Source of the DNA: Pleurotus ostreatus/Saccharomyces cerevisiae fusant
Lineage: Eukaryota > Opisthokonta
NCBI GenBank assembly: GCA_024196135.1
Contig: JAMQCK010000830.1
Location: forward strand, 1 to 15,205
Reading direction: 5' to 3'
DNA length: 15,205 nucleotides
Shown in pieces: positions 1 to 9,783 of this stretch. Under the pieces are notes generated by a model, which searched no databases, had not been told where the DNA came from, and saw nothing but the letters and a program-made list of their open reading frames with translations. Position 1 is the first letter of the stretch; each line of letters begins with the position of its first letter. The position numbers and the translations under genes are program-made.

Positions 1-577
1 TCACGCAGCGTGTCTTTCAGCGCGAGTGGCTGCCTGTCTTTGGCCTTTCCGGACATCGCTAAGCTCAGCTGATTCCTTGCGGCAGTGGAGGTTCAGAGCA
101 GAGTGGGCCTGCGGTGGCGCGCGCTTACCCTTGCGGTGGCTTATCAGAACGGAATCGGTATGGAGCGCATATAGATGGATCAGACACTTGCCGATCCACG
201 AGGTAGCTAGAAGAACGCCTCCAGCGATAGCCGGATTCTGAACAAGGAAGAATGGGATCGACACTGCTCCAGTCAGGAGCGCAAGAGGCATAGGAATGCC
301 GAACTGTCACGCTCACGTGAGCGCGATGTTCAACTTCAGCCCAAGGCAGGCAAGCGCCCGACGCGCCGCGCGAAGAAGTTGACGGTCTCTAGCGCCGCCT
401 CAAGTTCGGGGAGAATATTCAATTTTGACCTTCTCTTACCCCTCGAGAATACGCGTCCCTGCATCGGAGGCCGAGGCAACGTCGGCTAACCTATCCTGCC
501 CGTTGCAACGCGCACCGCCAAAGAAACCAGAGTCCGATCTTGGAAGATTCGAGTGAGTCAATCCACGTCTCAAACAT
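1..577 (-). CDS. Small hydrophobic protein, exon structure unresolved
   Basis: The clearest coding part is 291-131, which reads as a hydrophobic segment (IPFFLVQNPAIAGGVLLATS, then a short polar run ending near LISHR). A strong donor, GTAAGC, follows at about 130. A 60-nt intron with a CTGAAC branch and an AATCAG acceptor would lead to a short basic tail stopping at 3-1. Upstream, 577-516 encodes MFETWIDSLESSKIGLWFLW and meets a GTGCGC donor, so it is probably an earlier exon. The exons between 515 and 300 cannot be fixed: several donors and acceptors give different frames, and two in-frame stops lie just before 300. The size and single strong membrane segment would suit a small organelle membrane protein, but I do not recognise the family. 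The gene may start upstream of 577 by another exon. Existence of a minus-strand gene is moderately likely; the exact model is not. Confidence 0.35.
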
Positions 578-1103
578 CACCTTCGCTTCGCCTTTATTCC
601 TGCATATGCTTGGCTGGATTTCCGCTCGCGCTTTCGGCTTCCTTTCTACATATCGCGGCCTTCTTACGCACCGCCCCCTTTTCTTCGAACGTCTCGCCAA
701 GCAGTCCCATGCCACGCTGCATTCGAGCAACATTCAAGAACTCAGAAGGCATGCACATTATGATACAAGATATGTTGTAGATGAGCGGGACATGTACGTG
801 AGGGTGTGAAGTCCTGGATATGCAGGATGGAGAAGGTATGTAACGGAGCACGCAGTAGATGGGTACGTAGGTGGTAAATATGCGCGGGCAGAATGCAGTT
901 GTGCGGTAGATAGGCCAACAAAATAAATCAGTACCTACATGAGAAAGCGTAGTCGATAAGTTGAATCGTGTATGCCATTAGAGGCAACGATGAACGCTTG
1001 GTGCGGTGGTGGTGGTGGTGGTAATGGTGGTGTAGGTGCAAGGTGATGATGGGGAGAGGAGCAGTCAAAGCGCCGAAACAGAATCAAAGCATAGTCGAGG
1101 GGA
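578..1103. other. Intergenic region, no gene seen
   Basis: About 525 bases separate the left minus-strand gene from the stop of the next minus-strand gene. The right part should hold the 3' UTR of the 691-residue protein gene and includes a GGT microsatellite. The left part would be the promoter of the small hydrophobic gene; an AT-rich GGAATAAAGG on the minus strand at about 591-600 is a weak TATA candidate. The open frames here have coding-unlike composition, no family resemblance and no splice support. Confidence 0.5.
1005..1031. repeat. GGT/ACC trinucleotide microsatellite
   Basis: Six uninterrupted GGT units at 1005-1022 are followed by AAT and two more GGT units. The repeat lies about 75 bases past the stop of the minus-strand gene ending at 1104, so it would be an (ACC)n run in that transcript's 3' UTR. 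Confidence 0.85.
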
Positions 1104-3232
1104 TCATGGTCCGCGAACAGGAGATGTAGCGTACATGAACATATCCAGCGGATCGTCAGACGAGGGATGGGTCGGTCTCGCGTCCTCGAACGAGTCCTCG
1201 TCGTCGTACGCTTCCCGCTCGTCCGCGCCAAAGACATCAAGATCGTCCGATGACATGATGCTCGGGCTCCAGCGATGCTTCCCCTGTCGAAGATTGCTTG
1301 CACCTTTCGCGTAGAAGAGACCCATCGGCTGCATGGGCTGCATTCGCGCAGGTAGCGACGCTCTGGCAGGTTTTCGAGGTTGAGGCGTGTGCACCGTAGT
1401 CATATTGACCAGCGCCGATGACAAGATGGACGAGAATCGTCTCCTTGGCGTGCAGATCTGCCGCTCGTCGCGCGTCTGCGGGGGCTCTTCGTCGTCGTCA
1501 TCCTCGCCCTCCGTATCCGACGACGCCCGGAAGCGCACCACCTTCTTGTTCTCCCTGCCCCGACTTCGACTCCGCGCAGGGGACTCCGCACCGTAGTGCG
1601 AGCTCGGCCTCTTCTCGTGCGACACCTTCAATGAATGCGCAACATGCACCCGCTTCACCCTCTTCCTCACCGGGCGCGAGTCATCCCAGCAGTCCACCAT
1701 ATTCTCCCTCGCCCACTCGTCTCTTGACATCCCGCCCCGACAGCGCGTCTCCGCCTCATCCGCGAGCGCCACCAGCTGCTCCCGCCACCGGTGCACCTCC
1801 TCCCCGCTGCTCCGCTTCACCGCCGCGCCCTCCGACGACGGCCGCTCGACCTCGCGCAGGACGCCGCCCCAGAGCATCGCTTCCGCGTGCACGAGGCCGT
1901 ATCTACGCAGAGCCTCTGCGCGCGCGCTGAATGCGGCAGCGACGCGCTGGAGCCAGTCGACGGGGCCCAGGAGGTCCGCGAAGGCGCGGTCGGTAAAGGG
2001 CATGGCGATGACGGGCTGGAAGGCATCCTGGGAGGGTGTGACGCGCCGGATGAGGGAGCAGATGGCGTCGAGGTCGGATTTTGAGGCGTGCGCGTGCTGC
2101 GCGACGAGCCACTCCATTGCGAGGCAGAGCACGTCCTGCGGGACTGTCGAGCCGGCTCGACAGTGCAACAGCATCGGGCGGACAAGGCGTAGAAAGTCGC
2201 GGACGATGCAGTAATCGCTGTCGTCGCCGAGAATAGTGGTGGATGTCATGGACCTGCGGAAGCAGTAGCGTTTCGCGAGCAGCAGCCAGCCGTGCAGTTG
2301 AGTCTCCAGGGCTTGCGTGGCAACATCGTCGCGCGCAAAGTATTTGGGATTGCAGATGTGGGATATCAGACCGGCGGAGAGGTCAAGGAAAGCGGCAAGG
2401 GATGGTCGCCAAATCTCGCGCGCAAGCTTGTCCATCGCTCTCGACGTCCACACGTCAGACGCCGTGCCTTCGTCCATCACGTCTAGGAGTGCGTGAACGA
2501 ACGTGTCGTGTGACCGGCCGGCGGAGGGGGCTGTCCACCGCCGTAGCAGATCCACTAGAAACGATGTATGCGCTGGATGAAGGAGTGACGCAGGGCCTGC
2601 TCGCCTCGGTCTGACAGCTTGATGGAGCAGCAATCGGAGGATGTCTGGCGCCTCACAGGCTAGACCGTGGGCCAGGGTTGCATCGAGTAGTAAGGAAAGC
2701 AGAGTTGGGTGGTATGGGCATTGCGTAAGGATAATATCCAGCGCTTGCGAGCGGATAGCCGCTCTGCAACGCGTACGTCAGTAGGGGACCAAGGTTGGAC
2801 AAGCAAGGGAACGCACCGGCGGTAGGGTGGCGGAATAGCCTCGTAAATCTCATCTCGCTCTTCATTCCAGTCTTGAGCATCATCATCGTCCTCTGGTTGA
2901 TACTCCAATCCCCGTCCTGCCACTGCCGCGCACATGTCCGCGAGCGTCATGACGCGCGGAGCTGGTGCTTCGTCGTCTCGTGTCCGCGTCAACACGCTGT
3001 TGTACGAGTCCCGCACAGCGTAAATCTTTCTCGACAGCTCACGCTGCTCGCACAAGCTGCGATCGTAGTACGCGCGGGAGTTTGGGGGCGGGAGAACGGA
3101 CAAGGGCGGGCTCGAACTGGTTGGGCGAGAGGAATAAGTGGCAGAGACGCCACAGCTGCGCTCGCTGGCATAGGCCGCCAGAGACTTGCAGCTGGTGCGC
3201 AGACTTCTGAGCGAGATCTCTGAGGGCGCCAT
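1104..3232 (-). CDS. Unrecognised 691-aa protein, helical N-half, charged C-half
   Basis: Exons are 3232-2817 and 2763-1104, joined across a textbook 53-nt intron (GTGCGT donor, CTGAC branch, TTGCAG acceptor); the join preserves frame and gives 691 residues. The start is the first in-frame ATG (MAPSEISL); the frame is open upstream but has no earlier ATG. Residues 1-100 are Ser-rich. An acidic run near 115-130 ends at the PPPYRR splice point. About 140-470 is predominantly helical with regular Leu/Ala spacing, like an alpha-solenoid. The C-terminal third is disordered: a basic cluster RKRVKRVHV near 504-512 (likely nuclear signal), a SRSRGR stretch, an acidic EGEDDDDEE run near 557-565, and an acidic tail. 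I do not recognise the family; it may be a basidiomycete-restricted nuclear protein, which is inference. It diverges from the SSU1-like gene. Coding status and exons are well supported; function is unknown. Confidence 0.85.
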
Positions 3233-3671
3233 CTGAGGAGACTCTCGACGAAGCAGCAGTGACGGTGAGATCCGATGTGTTCGAACCTCAAGCGCCCGTC
3301 GACGGCGGAAACAAGTAAAGTGACCGCATTCTATCTCGGCCCGCTGTCCCGACACCACAAGCGCCCATGATCACCTCATATTTTCCCCTATCTTTATGCA
3401 CGCGGGGCGTACTTGGGAGCACCGCGGGCGACGTCTGCGACCGCGCGGTAGTAGAAAGCCCGTTGCCCATTCTGATTGTTTGGAAGCACTACGATACTCT
3501 CCTGAGACGTGGCTTCATCTTAGCCACCACCGCACTGAGCTTGAGCTCCGAATCCATATCCGAAATGCCACTGCCTGTCACGAATTCCGAAATGCTTAGA
3601 GCGTATAAGAGAATTGCCACCGCCCCACTCGCCTCAGCACTCTTGCCTCCGCCCCCCATCTTCCCCTCACC
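3233..3671. promoter_or_regulatory. Shared divergent promoter region
   Basis: These 439 bases lie between the start of the minus-strand 691-aa protein gene and the start of the plus-strand transporter, so they must carry both promoters. On the plus strand a TATA-like TATAAGA sits at 3604-3610, 62-68 bases before the transporter ATG, and the tract after it is pyrimidine-rich, as is usual around basidiomycete transcription starts. The transporter ATG has a good context (CACCATGA). Three TCCGAA motifs lie at 3547, 3559 and 3586. Confidence 0.6.
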
Positions 3672-5431
3672 ATGAGCACCCCGTGCGCCAGTCAGAAGAG
3701 GTCCTGGTCGTATGTCGTTCGGTATGTCGTGAACCTCAGTTGGCGCACCTCGATCACTCACTGTAGTCTTTCACCAGCAACTTCACGCCAGCATGGTTCG
3801 CCGCAAATATGGGGACTGGCGCAATATCCATCCTGTTCCACTCATTCCCTTACGCGAACGGATCGACGACCATGAACATCTTCACGCTGATTTTCTTCGG
3901 CCTGAACGTTCTTATGTTTCTGGTCTTCTCTGCTATCTCGGCTGCACGATACCTGCTGTTCCCGGGCGTGTGGTCGCTTATGATCCACCACCCCGTACAG
4001 TCTCTCTTCCTCGGGACATTCCCAATGGGTGAGCACAAATTTCCTCCATCGTCGGTCGAGTCAGTGCCACTGACGTCACTGCCATTTCAGGCGCCGCGAC
4101 GATTCTGAACATCGCCGTGCTCACCGTCTACGGGCAGTATGGCATGGGCGGAAAGGCCTTCCTCTACTTCCTCTGGGCCTGCTGGTGGCTCGACGTCCTC
4201 GTCTCGATAGCTATCTGCTTCCTCATGATTCATGTAATGTAAGTTTTCTCGATGCGCTACCATTCCGAATCCCTCTCCGAATGGTTGCCCACTCCGAATC
4301 TTTCGTCGCCCCTTCGCCTTCTATCTCGCTCGGTGCATGCTGCTTGATACTGATACGACCCACCTCAGGTCCACGACTCATAACCATGCCCTCGACAAGA
4401 TGACGGCCGTGTGGCTTCTTCCTGTGGTCACCCTCATCGTCGCCTCGTCCACCGGCGGTGTCATTGCGCCGTCGCTCTATGCGTACTCGGCCTCGCATGC
4501 GCTTATCACTGTCACTCTGTCGGCCGTTATAGTGACCATCGGGCTTACCCTGGCCCTCATGATGCTCGTCATCTATCTCATGAGGCTAATTGTGCACGGT
4601 CTGCCGCCCACCGCAACTGTCATCTCAGTCTTCTTGCCCCTTGGCCCCACAGGTGATGTGGCCGCCCGTTTCAGCATGATATCGTCCGCTGACGACAGAC
4701 CTCTACACAGGCCAGGCTGCCTTCTCTATACTTACGCTCGGGCAATGCTTTCGCCAGTTTTTGCCTGTATACGACGGCACCTCCCAGCTCCTGCGCTCGT
4801 CGGTGACGGGAGGTATCCTCGAGACGATATGCACCCTCATAGCCTTCGTTCTCTGGGCGATGTGTACGATGTGGATGCTCTTCGCCTTCCTCAGCATTCA
4901 GAACGTCGCTCGCAAGGGCCCCATACCCTTTAAGGTCCCGTTCTGGGGCCTCATTTTCCCGAATGTGAGTTTTCCTCGTCTCTCTTCACGCCCAGGCGCA
5001 AAGCTGACCTCGCACTCCAGGGCGTCTATGCAAACATCACCATCAGCCTCAGTCAGACCTTCGACTCGGGCTTCTTCCGCGTCTGGGGCGCCATGTACGC
5101 GGCAATGACACTCTGCATGTGGTGCTACGTGGCATGGACAACCCTTAGGCTGGCGTACACGAGAGAGATCTTCGAAGCGCCATGCCTAGAGAACGTCAAC
5201 ATCCGCCGCCGAGGACGCAGGTCAGCGAAGACGCCGCGAGCGGACGAACTAGACGAGCAGGGTCTGCCTGTGACCCCGCCTCGTAATTCGATCGATGCTG
5301 AGGCGCAGCGGTCGAATGCGACAGTGTGCGCGCTGGGAAGTGAGTCTGCGGCGGTCTCGAACTTGGATCTACGGCTTAGTACGATGGAGAAGGTACCCGG
5401 TGACGGAGAGAAGCGGACGTGCGAGGCGTGA
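3672..5431 (+). CDS. SSU1: SSU1-like sulfite efflux / TDT-family anion transporter
   Basis: Six exons (3672-3721, 3778-4028, 4091-4238, 4369-4652, 4711-4964, 5021-5431) encode 465 residues with every phase consistent. The protein belongs to the tellurite-resistance/dicarboxylate transporter family (PF03595), whose fungal branches are plasma-membrane sulfite pumps (Ssu1) and malate permeases (Mae1). The family start motif is present, VVRNFTPAWF followed by an MGTGAISILF stretch (residues 15-36). About ten membrane helices follow, with HALDKMTAVWLLPVV and PTGQAAFSILTLGQ (near 242-256) and SLSQTFDSGFFRVWG in the last part, all typical of the family. The small first exon ending in VVR is needed for the motif. 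A roughly 85-residue hydrophilic C-terminal tail is probably cytosolic. The SSU1 branch is preferred over Mae1 by motif wording, not by a tree. Intron 3 is long for this locus (130 nt). Confidence 0.88.
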
Positions 5432-6315
5432 GTAGAGCCGTTGGGACACGACTTGTATTCTGTCATAGAGGACCAGGGGGTAGGCAGAAGGAACTTCATT
5501 ACATTTGTACGAGTATGATTGCAGTCACGCTTGGAACCAGTTATCAGCATCGATGAGCATTCGGAATACCCACGAAGCGCTTGACCACAAGCAGTATCTG
5601 GGTTCAGAGATAGAAGCAGTCAACCTGATTCTTTCGTGGACGCGTTTGAGGGGCACAAGTGGGCGCGCACTGCCAACAGTGGGTCCATGGCCTCCACGTG
5701 TTGGTGCTTTATTCTGCCTCCGCACATGACGCGCCGGAGCCGTGACCGCGGCGTGATCGCGTTTCTGTTTGGCCATGTTGACGCGCGCCGATCGCGGAGA
5801 ACAATGGGTCGGCAGCGAGCGGCACCGACCTCGTTGCGGTCACGGTCCCATGCCCAAAGGGGCTCCGGATAATTTTCTGGACGAAGTTCTGGTGTATCTG
5901 AGCGCATATCGGAGGTTGGAATGCTCATCTGAGAAACGGGGGACCGCCGGGCCTTGTCGAGAAGCCAACATGGGCGGCATCAGTGCTGTGGCCAGCTGTA
6001 TTGTCCTATGCCTGGTCCATTAAATCTTGCATGTTCTGTGGCACACCGCAGCCATACAGTTATTGTTGGACCTCCCAGAGAAGTAGTGGGCAGGTCTTTG
6101 CGTCGCATTGCCACAGAGGTATAAGAAGCATGGGTGTCGGCGGTGCCGGGCGTGACGTGACAAGGCCCCGCCTCGAGGTTCGTGGGGAATTAGCCCTCGA
6201 TCATCGTCTGCTCTTACCACCATCGTGTTCGCCGAGTTCCCAAGCGACGCTCGACGCCGCGCTCCCCCGCCGCCGTCCCCGTCGCTGAACACGCGCGCCC
6301 GCGCCATCCGTCACG
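5432..6315. other. Intergenic region with HMG gene promoter
   Basis: These 884 bases separate two plus-strand genes. The left part is the transporter's 3' flank. The right part should be the promoter of the HMG-box gene. A TATAAGAA at 6120-6127 lies about 190 bases before the ATG, which would give a 5' UTR of roughly 150 bases, though this element is only a candidate. ATTGT/ACAAT cores, possible HMG-box sites, occur near 5802, 6000 and 6063. Short open frames on both strands have no support as genes. Confidence 0.45.
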
Positions 6316-8303
6316 ATGCCCGTCGACAAGACACGCAAACCCCCTCGCCAATCCGCCAACGACGTCAAGATCCCGCGTCCACCGAATGCATGGATCCTCT
6401 TTCGCTCCCACCAGTCCAAGGAGCGCAAGAAGAACCAGGACAACAACAACATGCACCAGCAGCCCGCACAGTCCGTCATATCTGCAGAGATATCACGAAT
6501 GTGGAAGGAGCTGAGTGTTGAAGACCGCCGATATTGGGAGCGTATGGCAGAACGCGAAGCCGACAGACACAAGAAACTCCATCCGAACTACAAGTACCAG
6601 CCGCAGAAGAAGGAGGATAAGGAGAGGGAGAGGGAACTGAAGAAGCAGGAGAAGGAGCAGGCGCGTCGGGAGCGCGATGCCGCTGCACGCGCCGCCAAGG
6701 GCAAAGGCCGACGAACATTGGCTGCGCCGCGCTGTGTTCCGTCAAATGCCCCCGTAGCATCTCTGCCCGTCGCCGTGCCGTACTACGTCCCAGGGTACAT
6801 GCCAGGCTCTACGGATGCAGAGTTCGCGGGCTATGGCAATCTTGGACCGTCGCCGCCGGTCTCTGCGGCATCATCGCCGGAGCCCGATCACGACTGGCCC
6901 GACGCTTCAGAGTCGCCTGCCAGCTCGGGTCCTGCCCTCACCCCACTCCCTACTCCCTACCACACGCCGCAGGTCGAGTCCGACGCGTCGTCGTCGACCT
7001 CCATCAGCCCCATCACATACCAACCACCACATGGCCATCCGCTGCCACCAACAATCCCGATACCGGCTTTCAAGCCCGTCTACGTGCCGCCACAGCCTAT
7101 ACATCCTCAGCCTATCCAGACGCAGCGCATACCTAGCGGGGCTTCCTCGGCGCCTCCGCCCACACCGATGACGACGGGGTCCACCTTCGAACAGGTGCAG
7201 CAGGAGTCGCGCCCACAGTCCACATTCGACCATCAGCAGCCGGAGGATCCGATCCAGCAACTGCATCGGCTGCAGCAGGCGATCCAGGAACAGCAACAAC
7301 GTGAACAGCAGGCGTCAACTCCTGCTGTTACGCCTGCTCCCACGGACTGGCAACCACAGCAGCAATTGCCACCAGCGTCTCATATGCCGCCTTCGCACTC
7401 GGACTGGAACCAACAACAGCCCCAGGATATGTCCAACGCCTGGCAGCAACCGCCGCCCACGCCGCAATGGCAGGATAGCCCGGCCACGGAGCCGCCTCCC
7501 AGCGAGCCATCTGACTCGCAGACGGAGATCTGGCCTAGTCAGTCTTCCGAAACTACCCAGGTACTTTAAACTTCTATCTACCATTACTCGATGTTGATCT
7601 TCCATTTCAGGTCCAGGACTTCCTAACGTTCGACATGCCCGCGTCTGGCGGGGGCTGGCCGGTCAATGACGACGGCCCTCAGGCGTTCTCTCAAACGTTT
7701 ACCTTGGGTGATGATGGGCAAGGTGGCATGCTCGGCGGACTCCGGCTCGAGGGCACCGACCACCCCGAGATGTTTATGGTCCAGCCCGAGAACTGGGATC
7801 TCAATCCTGACTCGTTCGACCTGGCCAACTCCACCATCCCCATCCTGAACGGCTCGATGCTTGACTTCAGCTTCGGGCTCCCCGAGAACCTGCCGGATGC
7901 GGCCTCGCCGTCTACGAGCTACGCTGCGACACCCGCTACCGAGATGTACGCAACCCCGGGGGCCAACGCCGTCGCAGGGCCGTCTCGCCCGATGTCCGCG
8001 ATGCCCTACGAAGAGCAGCCATCGGGCAGCGCAGGGTCCGACCCCATGTACATGGACTACCGCTACGGCGACGAGTTCATCAACTATGACGGCGGCGCAG
8101 GCCCCTCGTCTCGTCCTGCCCCGGCGCATTCGCAGTCTACGCCGGTTGTACCTCAGGCTTCTGAGGCGTCGCCAGCCCCTACTTATACTCCGCCGTCCGG
8201 CGCCCAGTTTGCGGGCGTTCGGCGCGTCGGGGGCGCTTGGCGGCGGCCTCGTCCTGCTGTAGAGCAGGAGGCGACGCCGTCCTGTGGCGTGCCCGCCAAC
8301 TAA
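6316..8303 (+). CDS. HMG-box transcription factor (MATA_HMG type)
   Basis: Two exons, 6316-7560 and 7611-8303, joined in phase 0 across a 50-nt intron (GTACTT...TTTCAG), encode 645 residues. The HMG box spans about residues 18-96: it opens with IPRPPNAWILFRS, the hallmark of fungal MATA-type boxes, has Trp at 26, 63 and 74, the core SAEISRMWKELS, and ends KKLHPNYKYQP. A Lys/Arg/Glu-rich helix continues to about 133 (KKQEKEQARRERD, then GKGRR), a likely nuclear signal. The rest is disordered: Pro/Ser-rich to about 300, Gln-rich around 300-350 and again later, then Gly/Asp/Pro-rich exon 2, typical of activation regions. Boxes of this type in basidiomycetes regulate mating and sexual development (Prf1 and Pcc1 are examples); which one this matches is not decided. 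The ATG context is good (CACGATG). Nothing nearby resembles a mating-type locus (no homeodomain or pheromone genes). Confidence 0.9.
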
Positions 8304-8352
8304 GTATGCTATGCTATGCATGAATATGACGCGCTCGTATGTGTTATCAAAG

Positions 8353-8408
8353 GTAAGCTCTGCCTTCATATGTGGTGGATCAGAGTTCTGACCCACGATC
8401 GCTCCCAG
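8353..8408 (+). other. Canonical intron just after the HMG gene stop
   Basis: A 56-base segment starts AAAG/GTAAGC, has a CTGAC branch motif about 20 bases from the end, and closes CTCCCAG/GA. It meets every rule of the introns in neighbouring genes but lies 49 bases past the TAA of the HMG gene. It is probably a 3' UTR intron; it could instead belong to a short downstream transcript, since splicing joins a 40-codon frame beginning at an ATG near 8317. Confidence 0.5.
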
Positions 8409-8499
8409 GAAACCGTTCACGACGCATTGTAACGCCAACCCCAGGAACGCTATTCGTATGGACAATGTGCCGTTTTCGCTTTCGCCAGTCGCCGCTCTA

Positions 8500-8983
8500 G
8501 ATTGTTTTTTTCCTCGCTCGCATCGCCGGTATTTATCGCTATCCCTCCCGTGTCGTTCATCGTCGCTCTCCAAAACAAACTCAACCTCGTCACTAATAAT
8601 CCCAATCCCAACCCACTCACGACGACCTCACGACATCCTCCTCTCCCAACCGCTTTTTGTGTGGACCCTTCCTCCTCGGTGCTTCTGGTGCTTGGTCGTT
8701 ATTGCTCATCCGATTTGCTCGTCCGTGCGCCTCTGCGAGGCAGCGCTCTTTATCCTCTATACTCATATCGCTGCTGTCCACTGCTCCTGCCCTTGTACCC
8801 CGCCCATACGACTCACTCATCTCCGCCGCATATGCTGTCCATCTATATCGGCGCACCCGTCACGACGCGTCGTAATCTCTGTCTTATCCTTTCTCGGTCT
8901 CACTTAATCTCCCTTCCCCTACCCACTCTTCTCGTACATATCTCTTTGGTCTCGTTTCTTTATTCGCTCTGTTTCTCTTGCAG
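8500..8983 (+). other. Pyrimidine-rich tract ending in a 3' splice site
   Basis: The plus strand is strongly enriched in C and T for about 480 bases, starting with a T8 run and TATTTAT near 8530 and ending TTTCTCTTGCAG at 8972-8983. It looks like the promoter/leader region and leader intron of a plus-strand gene, as CT-rich stretches mark transcription starts in these fungi. The open frames through it are low-complexity Ser/Leu/Pro strings, so I do not call a protein. Confidence 0.4.
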
Positions 8984-9783
8984 TACGTATCGCCCTTGTA
9001 CAATCGCATAGTCCAAACAAGACTGAAATCGCTTTTGCTAGTTCCCTCTGTAGGCAGTGTACCGGGTCCGTTTTATGGGACCCAATTTGACTTATTCGAA
9101 TGCCTCTCCGAGTCGTGCAGCCCTGTGCCACTCATGCTGCTCGATGCCGATGGGCGGTACTCCGCGGAAGAAGCAGCACACGATGCGCGCTCGAATCATC
9201 CACTTGTCCCCTCGATCTCGCGATGGATCTCGGGCGGAGGCGAGGACAATGGGCGTTGACTCGAGTGGCGGTGCCTTTGCTGTGACTTATTTGCCACGTG
9301 TCACAGTTCAACTCATTGTCCGCCCAATTGGGATGGGTGTGACAGCCATTGTTCGTGACGGATGCCGACATTCCCTCTCACGCAATGTCCGCTCGACACT
9401 AGATGGCGTGAAGCTATCAGCTCGTGGCGGATGCAGCAATGAAGTGTGGGTGGGTCTAGAGGCGGAAGGGGTCAATCTCAGCATGTGGAGGATTGGGGTG
9501 CTTTTGAATTCTCCAAAACCCCCCAGCACCCTAACAAGCCTTGCATCCGGCGCTACCAGTACCACAAGCGAATATCCAGCCAGGACGGTTCTCTCCGATC
9601 TCGCGCGAGGACGAGAGGAGTTTCACAAATCCCTGATTACATTTCCCGTGTTGCTAAGCCTACAACCCATGTAAATTATCCTTAATTCACACTATTCCCA
9701 GTCCTTGAACACGGTCCATTTTGCGACGAAGTCGCTTAGCACGCGCCCCATCGCTTGGCCACCTAGTTCGCGAGCCTCGCCGC
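8984..9783. other. Intergenic region, no convincing gene
   Basis: These 800 bases sit downstream of the pyrimidine-rich tract and at the 3' side of the GH128 gene. A small hairpin (GGGTCC, 7-nt loop, GGACCC) lies near 9063-9083. One plus-strand frame of about 205 codons runs 9057-9674, but its composition is irregular and no motif is seen. The last 100 bases probably hold the GH128 3' UTR. Confidence 0.45.

Noticed and set aside
1418..1930. A 170-codon plus-strand open frame
   Set aside because: Antisense to the second exon of the 691-aa protein gene; Pro/Ser/Arg-rich shadow.
6316..8303. A mating-type locus
   Set aside because: An HMG box alone does not define a basidiomycete mating locus; no homeodomain, pheromone or receptor gene is in the window.
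7623..8573. A 316-codon open frame on the minus strand
   Set aside because: It lies opposite exon 2 of the HMG gene, is Arg/Gly-rich in the manner of GC-rich antisense frames and shows no motif.
8458..9011. Overlapping 149- and 169-codon plus-strand frames
   Set aside because: They are low-complexity Ser/Leu/Pro strings created by the pyrimidine-rich DNA, open in two frames at once.
9057..9674. A 205-codon plus-strand open frame
   Set aside because: No conserved motif, irregular composition, no introns in a locus where most genes have several, and no matching promoter or Kozak signal. Kept only as intergenic.
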